DNA from: a virus | Direction: 5' to 3' (one strand) | DNA: 47,387 nucleotides | IMG/VR virus record: IMGVR_UViG_3300032607_001185 | Coordinates: 1-47,387 of that record | Shown: piece by piece, positions 41,608 to 47,387 of the stretch | Layout of the letters: the number at the start of each line of letters is the position of its first letter | Numbering within the stretch: position 1 is the stretch's first letter | Position numbers and translations under genes: made by a program | The notes under the pieces: generated by a model | What the model was told of the DNA's origin: nothing | Seen by the model: the letters and a program-made list of their open reading frames with translations, nothing else | Databases searched by the model: none

Positions 41608-44274
41608 TTAATCAAAGCTAAAAAGATTACCAAAATTATTTGTATTGGTAGTGCTATTTAGGTCCCAATCCAATACACCAATAAGATTATCTAATTTATT
41701 ATCAATGATTGTCATTTCCATTTCGTCATGTTCAAATGGCAACTCCTGGAACCATTTAGGCAACCGTAATTCATCAGTTGGATAAGCAACTGATGTATAA
41801 CCCAATGGATTCGTACGCATTTTACAAACAATTACTTTCATTCCATCAACAATATTAATAGAATATTTGTCGCTGTTCATTCTCTTTAATGTATTCCAAT
41901 TAATTGATGCGCGAACATGACCAGGCATGGTGGTTTTACCTTTTTCTTCCTTCTTTTGATATTCTGCAATATTGTTTGCACGTTTAGGAGAACCTTTTTC
42001 CCATCCAGGTTTAGCTTTGAATTCAGAGCGAAATTCACTAATTCTGGCCAGAATTTCCTTTTCCTGTGCACCATACAATACTTTAGTAAGTATTTCTTCC
42101 AAAAAAGTTTGCATAAATTCCGGGGTATCTGATCTTTTTAAATCAAGCCCCATGGCTTTAATTTTACCTTCTTTGCCGTTGGTATCCTGTCTCTTTCCAT
42201 CTTTATCATAGTACAACACTGCATACCGTTTTTTAGTAATGAATAACCCTTTACTTGCAACAATTTCTCGGCCAGCCTTAATTACATCTCCGCGAGATTT
42301 TGGACAATGGAACCCATCTGACATAAATGAAGGGAAGGTGCTGTTTACTTCATCTGATATTGTATCATATAAACTTAGAACAGTATCTTTACCCCACTGA
42401 ATCTCACCTTTATCAATTTCTGACTTTAGAGTGGTATATGCACTGAAATATACAGAGTCTGTATCACCATATATAATGCTTTTACCCACGTAGTTGTAAT
42501 CACCGGTAATTACTTCGTTTACCTTTGAAGCCATATGTTTGGCAATTTGCCGGCCTGTGAGAGTAGTTGACTGTCCAATACGATTGTCAAAGAACCTACA
42601 ACCAGCGTTAAGAATAGCACCATATAAACTATTAAGATTAATTTTTTTAACAAGCTGTCGTTTATCCCAGTATTCTTCTTCAATTTTATTCCCTGCATCA
42701 ATTGCAGCCCTTAATGAAGCTTGCATGGTTTTTCTTTCAGAGTACCATCTTGCTAAAAGTCCAGGAATAATTCCTTCAAACTCATGCGTAAAAATAGTAC
42801 CATTAGCACTCATCATCCAAGGTTTACCACTATCAAAAATTAATTCAAATATCTGTGCACCTGACATGATACTGGTTTCACCATTTTCCCAATCAATTAT
42901 GATGTCATGGGAACGATCTTCAGACATCACAAACTCATATTCGTTTGACCCAAATTTACCTTCCCATGCTGCTGCAAAACTGGAACCTTTTTCAATTTTT
43001 GATTCAATTTCAGCATTTGTGTAATCTTGTCGTAATTGTCCAACAATTGTTTCAGGTCCCATATTCAGTGCCCTAATCACGGACGGATATAGTGAGTTAA
43101 TGTCCATCGATCCGATCCACTCATGCAGTCCTTTTTTAGGGTGCGCAACATAAGCACCGGCTGCTTGGGTACTGACACTATCATCACGTCTAGCACGGGA
43201 AGGCACAATTAACCCTCGATAGTGTGCCTCATTGATAATAGCTTGTTCAGTTACTGCAACTGCGCCCATGGTAGTTTGTAGTAGTACAGTGTTTTCATGA
43301 GCAACAGTATTCGCAAGATCAATAAACTTTAATTTTTTATCTAATTTATCTAATAGTGCAGTATCTTGTCTGTTATATTCAATAAACTTTCGGAAGTCAT
43401 TATTGTATAGCTGGTCCAATGTGCCTTCATATACAGTTTTAGTTTCACCTAGCTCATATTCAGCAATTGCATCAAGTCGATAACTATGTCTCTCTTCGTA
43501 GGTATATTTTCTATACAAATTCAAACTATCCAAGTGCACACGTCCAACAAGATCATACGTATTAGCAGTTTTTCCAAACTTTTCGTATTCTCGTTTCTTT
43601 GGAGACTGATTCCATAAACAAAATCTACGAGTATCTTCTTTGCTTAATTTTTTAATTACCCGATTAACGGTATACGGAATATCAAATCCTTCACTGTTCC
43701 ACCCACTTAGAATATCAGCATCTTCAATTAGATTAAGAAAAGTGTCCAGCATTTCTCGTTCAGTTTCATATAGAATAGTATTAGGAATGTCCTTAACTAG
43801 TTCAGATGCTTGCTCCATAGTAAGTGTTTTTGGAGGCACTGCCAAGCAAACCAACGTATCTAGCCATTGTAAATGTACGGAAATAGCAGTAATTGGCATA
43901 AACGCATCATCAGGAGATGCATAACCACGTTCTGGATCAAAATCTACTTCAATATCCCAAAATGCCACATTCAGCTTGGGAGGTTCCTTGCCCAGATAAT
44001 TATCTTCAAGGCATCGGAAGATAGGATTAATATCAGATTCATACAGCTTGTGAGTTGAGTGTACTCGTTGTTCTTTAATAAAATCTTTATTTGTTTTGGC
44101 CGTAACTTTAGTAAGATTTTCCCCAAAAATAGATTTAAATTTTCCTCGTCCATCAGGATAATAGAACATATATCTAGCGGGGTATTCCTGGTAGAGTCTT
44201 CCTTTTTTTGGATCACGTTCTACTACTCTAATTACATCTTTTTCTTTATCCCACATACCATCTACATAACCCAT
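41608..44274 (-). CDS. 43: Replicative DNA polymerase, family B (gp43-like)
   Basis: 888 residues; T4 gp43 has 898. Proofreading motifs: Exo I DIE (Asp107, Glu109), Exo II NSEGFD (193-198), Exo III YNRQD (300-304). Polymerase motifs: A DINSLYPS (391-398), B KINLNSLYG (544-552), C YGDTDS (602-607), followed by KKRYAVLYYD. No motif is missing. The C-terminus NNFGNLFSFD resembles a clamp-binding peptide. The gene follows the DsbA-like gene after 56 bases, in which a stem-loop abuts the AAGGAG site, suggesting translational autoregulation as in T4. The clamp gene follows from its own promoter. Confidence 0.98.
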   Translation of the reverse strand: MGYVDGMWDKEKDVIRVVERDPKKGRLYQEYPARYMFYYPDGRGKFKSIFGENLTKVTAKTNKDFIKEQRVHSTHKLYESDINPIFRCLEDNYLGKEPPKLNVAFWDIEVDFDPERGYASPDDAFMPITAISVHLQWLDTLVCLAVPPKTLTMEQASELVKDIPNTILYETEREMLDTFLNLIEDADILSGWNSEGFDIPYTVNRVIKKLSKEDTRRFCLWNQSPKKREYEKFGKTANTYDLVGRVHLDSLNLYRKYTYEERHSYRLDAIAEYELGETKTVYEGTLDQLYNNDFRKFIEYNRQDTALLDKLDKKLKFIDLANTVAHENTVLLQTTMGAVAVTEQAIINEAHYRGLIVPSRARRDDSVSTQAAGAYVAHPKKGLHEWIGSMDINSLYPSVIRALNMGPETIVGQLRQDYTNAEIESKIEKGSSFAAAWEGKFGSNEYEFVMSEDRSHDIIIDWENGETSIMSGAQIFELIFDSGKPWMMSANGTIFTHEFEGIIPGLLARWYSERKTMQASLRAAIDAGNKIEEEYWDKRQLVKKINLNSLYGAILNAGCRFFDNRIGQSTTLTGRQIAKHMASKVNEVITGDYNYVGKSIIYGDTDSVYFSAYTTLKSEIDKGEIQWGKDTVLSLYDTISDEVNSTFPSFMSDGFHCPKSRGDVIKAGREIVASKGLFITKKRYAVLYYDKDGKRQDTNGKEGKIKAMGLDLKRSDTPEFMQTFLEEILTKVLYGAQEKEILARISEFRSEFKAKPGWEKGSPKRANNIAEYQKKEEKGKTTMPGHVRASINWNTLKRMNSDKYSINIVDGMKVIVCKMRTNPLGYTSVAYPTDELRLPKWFQELPFEHDEMEMTIIDNKLDNLIGVLDWDLNSTTNTNNFGNLFSFD

Positions 44275-44282
44275 ATCTTATT

Positions 44283-44306
44283 CTCCTTGTGATTTTAGGC
44301 TCACAA
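44283..44306 (-). promoter_or_regulatory. Stem-loop at the gp43 ribosome binding site (candidate autoregulatory operator)
   Basis: TTGTGA/TCACAA (44287-44306) gives a 6-bp stem with an 8-base loop in the - strand RNA. The 3' arm runs straight into the Shine-Dalgarno site AAGGAG (44283-44288), 8 bases before the ATG. T4 gp43 represses its own translation at a hairpin of similar size and place. Confidence 0.6.
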
Positions 44307-44330
44307 ATACCATGGTGTTAAAATACTAAT

Positions 44331-44606
44331 TTATTCTTCGTTATCGGCACGATTTGCATGCCCACTAATATCAACAATTGTTTCCAAATCATCAAACTCA
44401 CGGAATACTGAATCCCATTGATCCTTCATAGCAATACGGATTGCTTTTTTAATGATGCTGGGTTTAATTTCAAGCTCTTCGGCAATAGCTGCAATTGTTT
44501 CATTTAGCCCATCAGTTAGATCCTGAATTTCTTGTCGAACTGTCATCCCCTCAGATACAATTTGTCGAATTTTTGCTTTTTCTGGCTCACCAAATACTTT
44601 ACTCAT
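44331..44606 (-). CDS. Small DsbA-like dsDNA-binding protein (tentative)
   Basis: A 91-residue, highly charged, all-helical protein. Size, charge and the pattern of an internal helix-turn-helix (AEELEIKPSIIKKAIRIAM) followed by an acidic C-terminus resemble T4 DsbA (89 residues), a protein that binds late promoter regions. The match is by general features, so it is tentative. A strong consensus promoter lies 23 bases upstream, and the polymerase gene follows. Confidence 0.5.
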   Translation of the reverse strand: MSKVFGEPEKAKIRQIVSEGMTVRQEIQDLTDGLNETIAAIAEELEIKPSIIKKAIRIAMKDQWDSVFREFDDLETIVDISGHANRADNEE

Positions 44607-44628
44607 AGAAATCCCCTTGTAGTACTAT

Positions 44629-44657
44629 ATTATACACTAATTAAAAATATATGTCAA
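44629..44657 (-). promoter_or_regulatory. Perfect-consensus sigma70 promoter upstream of the DsbA-like and polymerase genes
   Basis: -35 TTGACA (44652-44657), 17-base spacer ending in TG, -10 TATAAT (44629-44634). Both hexamers are perfect. It drives the DsbA-like gene and, by read-through, the polymerase. Confidence 0.92.
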
Positions 44658-44671
44658 ATAATTAAGTTGGT

Positions 44672-44697
44672 CAAAACAATAGGCCTTGCGGCCTATT
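44672..44697 (-). terminator. Intrinsic terminator of the right-end operon
   Basis: AATAGGCC/GGCCTATT, 8-bp stem with a GCAA loop on the - strand, followed by GTTTTG. It is 20 bases after the stop of the 374-residue gene and just before the next promoter, a clean operon boundary. Confidence 0.85.
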
Positions 44698-44716
44698 ATG
44701 ATTAATGCAGGAATTA

Positions 44717-45841
44717 TTATTTTTGCTTGCTAGCGTAGTAGGCTGCGATAGCCATACGCTTTTTCTTTTCAGCAGTTTTATTTTTAAATTGTGGCGCGTT
44801 TGATTTTGAAAAATCTTTGATATAGTAATCTACATCCGCACCTGCAGGTATTTTTTCCTGTAAAGACGATTCTTTCATTTCTTGAGCAGATTTCTTTAAA
44901 TTCTGAGTGATGAGGGTCAATAATTCACCAGCAGCTCCGTCTCCCCATTTTAGACTTTTAATCAATGCTTTAACTCCATCTGTTCCTATTTGCTGTACAA
45001 TATGTTGTAATAGCTTTTTAGAAACATGTGGCATTCCTTCGGGAGAACCTTCTGATTCTTTAAAATTAGTTTTGTGCTTTTCATGTCGAGGAATAGTTTT
45101 ACTCTTATCTGAGTGGGCACCTGATCCTGCAGTTTTTGCATTTTTGGCTACAAAATTTCTTGGTGGCGGACTATTCACTATTTTGTTATCAAGTGCTTCT
45201 TGTAATCGTGCAGTATATGCATCCACTCCTTCATTAGGCACACAATTTCTTACTGACTTGCCAGTTGTAGCACTTTTCTTAGTGCCTGCGGCATGATAGC
45301 CCGACCAGCAACTGGTAAATCCATTTGAATCTTTAGCACCTTTTTTGATCTCATTAAGATCACCATGTGTTTGACATTTACCGCAATCTGGACAAGTGTC
45401 TTCCATTGTCATGATACTTTCTGTATGTTTTTTCTTGCCAGCACAATGAGCTTTTTGACTAAACCCTTTAGGATGACTACAATTAATACTGCTTTTGTAA
45501 GTTTTACTCCATTCTTCATTATAATTGTCGTGCTTGTTACGAATGGCATCTAACTTTTTCTCACTGGCACCATCACGCCCAGCTTTGGCCAGTGCCCGCA
45601 TACCGTCTTTGCCATACTTCTCATTTCCTTTGGCAATACGACTCATTGTCTTTCCTTCCTCTGCCACAGAACTTACCGATTTAGTAAAAGATTTTTTCTT
45701 AGTCGGAGTTCTTTTAATAACGGCCCCTACTGGCATTGCGATAGATGCAATTGCACCAGAGCTAGTGCCGCCACTTGTACCATCTTCCAATACATAAATT
45801 GTTTCAGATGCTGTTTTTCTAATTTTAAATTCGCTAATCAT
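44717..45841 (-). CDS. Patchwork Cys-motif protein (374 aa), possible virion/head protein
   Basis: A basic, Lys/Ser-rich protein built of short segments separated by low-complexity linkers. Residues ~22-43 carry a Gly/Ser/Ala-rich motif (TSSGAIASIAMPVGAVIKR). Cysteine segments follow: Cys121/Cys133 (CSHPKGF..KAHCAG), CPDCGKC (150-156), and FTSCWSGYHAAGTKK with Cys178/Cys200. The C-terminus IPAGADVDYYIKDFSKS and RMAIAAYYASKQK forms a last module. I recall these short motifs in several unrelated marine phage proteins. No enzymatic motif. The start overlaps the upstream stop (TAATG). Confidence 0.65.
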   Translation of the reverse strand: MISEFKIRKTASETIYVLEDGTSGGTSSGAIASIAMPVGAVIKRTPTKKKSFTKSVSSVAEEGKTMSRIAKGNEKYGKDGMRALAKAGRDGASEKKLDAIRNKHDNYNEEWSKTYKSSINCSHPKGFSQKAHCAGKKKHTESIMTMEDTCPDCGKCQTHGDLNEIKKGAKDSNGFTSCWSGYHAAGTKKSATTGKSVRNCVPNEGVDAYTARLQEALDNKIVNSPPPRNFVAKNAKTAGSGAHSDKSKTIPRHEKHKTNFKESEGSPEGMPHVSKKLLQHIVQQIGTDGVKALIKSLKWGDGAAGELLTLITQNLKKSAQEMKESSLQEKIPAGADVDYYIKDFSKSNAPQFKNKTAEKKKRMAIAAYYASKQK

Positions 45842-46221
45842 TATTTCATCCAGTTAGATATTGGACTACGAGTGTAAATATCTGCAGTCTCCTTGCTAGT
45901 GACAGTACTAGTCATGATTTTCTTACTCTTCCCCATTAGTTTCAATGCGTCATTTAGCAGTTGATCAAGGTTTTCATCTTGGGAATATCCTATTATTACT
46001 TGATTTTCTCCCCATGCAGTTACTGAATTAAAATCATCAAACCCATCCTCGGCCCGACTTTTAGCACCACGAACTGCAGCTAATGCAACTCCCATTCTAT
46101 ATTGTAGATACGCATCTTGATTAGCTAATTCAGGAAGAACAAATGCCCCAGGTAATGCACTAGCTTGATCAGCTGATAATTGTCCTAACGTCCTTTCTAA
46201 AATAAATTCTCGAGCTCTCAT
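45841..46221 (-). CDS. Small protein with MRAREFI N-terminus (126 aa), possibly head-internal
   Basis: The N-terminus MRAREFILE parallels MRAKEFINE in the next gene, and the C-termini also match in kind (SPISNWMK versus SPVNNWNKKK). The central part is a compact domain with YLQYRMGVALAAVRGAKSRA. The MxxxEFIxE start resembles the capsid-targeting sequence of T4 internal head proteins. It overlaps the upstream gene by ATGA. No other function is evident. Confidence 0.6.
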   Translation of the reverse strand: MRAREFILERTLGQLSADQASALPGAFVLPELANQDAYLQYRMGVALAAVRGAKSRAEDGFDDFNSVTAWGENQVIIGYSQDENLDQLLNDALKLMGKSKKIMTSTVTSKETADIYTRSPISNWMK

Positions 46222-46586
46222 TTTTTCTTATTCCAATTATTCACAGGACTAATGGTATAAGTATCATCTGGTTCGACACTTTTGCTACGCTTTTGCAATT
46301 CTTGCCCGTCAGTAGGAATAGTAGCCATTGCGGCCATCACCATTAAATGTTCTGCATCAGTGTATGGGATTGCTACATTATATTTTTCAGACCAACTGGC
46401 AGTATCTATATCTACTGCTTTACCGCTTTTACCATCAGCCATGGCCGCTGCCATCCAGATTCTGTTTAGGTGATATGTACGATCATACCCTCCAACATCT
46501 CGCATTCTAGTGACACCCTGTGTTGCTTTAGCAAAATCTGGATGTATTTTACCTTCTGCTTCGTTAATAAATTCTTTAGCTCTCAT
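46218..46586 (-). CDS. Small protein with MRAKEFINEA N-terminus (122 aa), possibly head-internal
   Basis: The start MRAKEFINEAEG contains an EFINE/A stretch like the T4 capsid-targeting sequence, with a prohead-protease-like I-x-E/A cut site after Glu9. The centre (HLNRIWMAAAMADGKSGKAV) and the C-terminus SPVNNWNKKK recall the 126-residue neighbour, so the two are probable distant paralogues. There is no upstream promoter in the 57-base gap that I can support. Confidence 0.6.
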   Translation of the reverse strand: MRAKEFINEAEGKIHPDFAKATQGVTRMRDVGGYDRTYHLNRIWMAAAMADGKSGKAVDIDTASWSEKYNVAIPYTDAEHLMVMAAMATIPTDGQELQKRSKSVEPDDTYTISPVNNWNKKK

Positions 46587-46643
46587 TGTTATCTATAGTT
46601 AATATATATTAAGAGCATTAGCCATAACACTCAGTTATTAATT

Positions 46644-46901
46644 TTATTTAGCAAAAAATAATTTGAACCATGCATCAGTACCTGGCTGGATATTCTGTTC
46701 TCGCATGATCTGTGCCTTACTTTTAATTGGGTTAGAATATTTATGATTCTTACGTTTATATTCAGCTAATCTTTCTTCAGATCCTAACCCGCCTAACATG
46801 CTGGCAATTTTTAATTCGTGTATAGGGTCGTCCGGGGAAAGGTAACAGTCGTCATCGCTTATAGGAGTTATATTTTCGCTTGTAATTCTATATTGTTTCA
46901 T
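46644..46901 (-). CDS. Small hypothetical protein (85 aa)
   Basis: Overlaps the nucleotidyltransferase stop by ATGA. The N-terminal third is acidic (DDDCYLSPDDP); the rest is basic and helical, with KIASMLGGLGSEERLAEYKR and a C-terminal QPGTDAWFKLFFAK that I recall from other aquatic phage proteins. Function unknown. Confidence 0.6.
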   Translation of the reverse strand: MKQYRITSENITPISDDDCYLSPDDPIHELKIASMLGGLGSEERLAEYKRKNHKYSNPIKSKAQIMREQNIQPGTDAWFKLFFAK

Positions 46902-47387
46902 AATGTGGCGACTTTTTTAACTTTTGGTTTTGGTACAGATGCTGCAGACATACGAGATTTTGCCTTTATCATCAAATCCCGTACTTCATCATCACTGATT
47001 TCTGGATTCATTGCATCACGCCATACTGCAAATTGTTCCTCTTCTGATTTACTAGGATCATTTAATACAGCTCGCATAGGTGTAGCACGCGGGCCTTCTT
47101 CTCCAGCACTAGGATCTGCTGTTTCTTGACGACTTATAACATCTAAACTATCAAAATTAAACAGAATATTGCCCGCTTTGTCTGGTTTTCCGTTGTAATT
47201 CTTTACATATCCTAATGCTGCCTTTTGATCAGCCCCCACTATAACCACTGCGTTTTTATATCCTTGCTGATATAAATTGCTTAATACTCTTGTAAGGTCT
47301 GGCATTTCATCAGTGGCAGTTTGGAAAATATGACCACTTTGAGGAAATACTTTTTTATATATGGCCAGCTTTTCATCAGGAGTAATA
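46898..47387 (-). CDS. Nucleotidyltransferase-like protein, 5' end outside the window
   Basis: The frame stays open to the right edge, so the N-terminus with the expected HxGH motif is not visible; the ATG at 47305 is internal. The visible ITPDEKLAIYKKVFP, then AVVIVGADQKAALGYVKNYN and SAGEEGPRATPMRAVLN match the C-terminal half of the phage cytidylyltransferase-like (nucleotidyltransferase) proteins, in which a Ser/Thr-x-x-x-Met-Arg segment closes the active site. The end is Lys/Pro-rich. Substrate unknown. Confidence 0.7.
   Translation of the reverse strand, partial: ITPDEKLAIYKKVFPQSGHIFQTATDEMPDLTRVLSNLYQQGYKNAVVIVGADQKAALGYVKNYNGKPDKAGNILFNFDSLDVISRQETADPSAGEEGPRATPMRAVLNDPSKSEEEQFAVWRDAMNPEISDDEVRDLMIKAKSRMSAASVPKPKVKKVATL

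Noticed and set aside
42539-43024. 161-codon + strand ORF opposite the polymerase
   Set aside because: The polymerase motifs A and B lie on the other strand over this interval; the + strand frame has no domain or initiation signal.

Overview
The window is part of the genome of a tailed, contractile-tail (myovirus) phage of the T4 superfamily. It carries T4-type baseplate wedge proteins (gp25, gp6), a gp5-type hub/lysozyme, a family B DNA polymerase (gp43), a sliding clamp (gp45), a T4 RNase H-type 5'-3' exonuclease and a possible DsbA. The DNA is visibly AT-rich, genes are packed with ATGA or TAATG overlaps, and no tRNA, rRNA, integrase or transposase was seen. No photosystem genes are present, so a heterotrophic aquatic bacterium is a more likely host than a cyanobacterium; this is inference, and the exact host cannot be read from the sequence. 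Many small proteins resemble, from memory, uncharacterised families of marine T4-like phages.

Layout. Positions 1-22646 (+ strand) form the late structural module: the C-terminal part of an Ala/Ser/Gly-rich protein, gp5-like hub with a GH19 domain, gp25, gp6, a 4244-residue giant tail protein with an internal FG-GAP type beta-propeller, a small structural protein, a collar-domain tail fibre and its truncated paralogue. A bidirectional terminator at 22653-22682 separates this from a convergent block. Everything from 22701 to 47387 lies on the - strand, transcribed right to left: partial nucleotidyltransferase, possible capsid-targeted small proteins, DsbA-like protein, DNA polymerase, clamp, DpdA-type transglycosylase, an auxiliary operon (Gfo/Idh/MocA oxidoreductase, SulP transporter, MDR dehydrogenase, unknown 169-residue protein, QueD-like), a glycosyltransferase/phosphoribosyltransferase group, MazG-like and QueE, RNase H-like exonuclease, small conserved phage proteins, a MoxR ATPase with a metallopeptidase/VWA protein, and DHFR plus thymidylate synthase.

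How it fits together. The polymerase, clamp and exonuclease replicate DNA; DHFR, ThyA and MazG shape the nucleotide pool. QueE, QueD-like and DpdA indicate a 7-deazaguanine modification of phage DNA; FolE and QueC are not in this window. The right-hand block has at least six host-like promoters (TTGAC-type -35, 17-base spacer, TATAAT or TACAAT -10), several with a dyad around the -10 or start point. Likely RNA-level control includes a stem-loop against the polymerase Shine-Dalgarno site, resembling in layout the T4 gp43 autoregulatory operator, and a hairpin that sequesters the start of the gene at 28600, overlapped by a short leader ORF.

The most unusual items are the dehydrogenase/SulP/QueD operon with its 47-base palindrome, the MoxR plus metallopeptidase/VWA module with separate strong promoters, the giant propeller protein, the QueE with its third cluster cysteine displaced, and the shared N-terminal MRA[KR]EFI motif that resembles a T4 capsid-targeting sequence.
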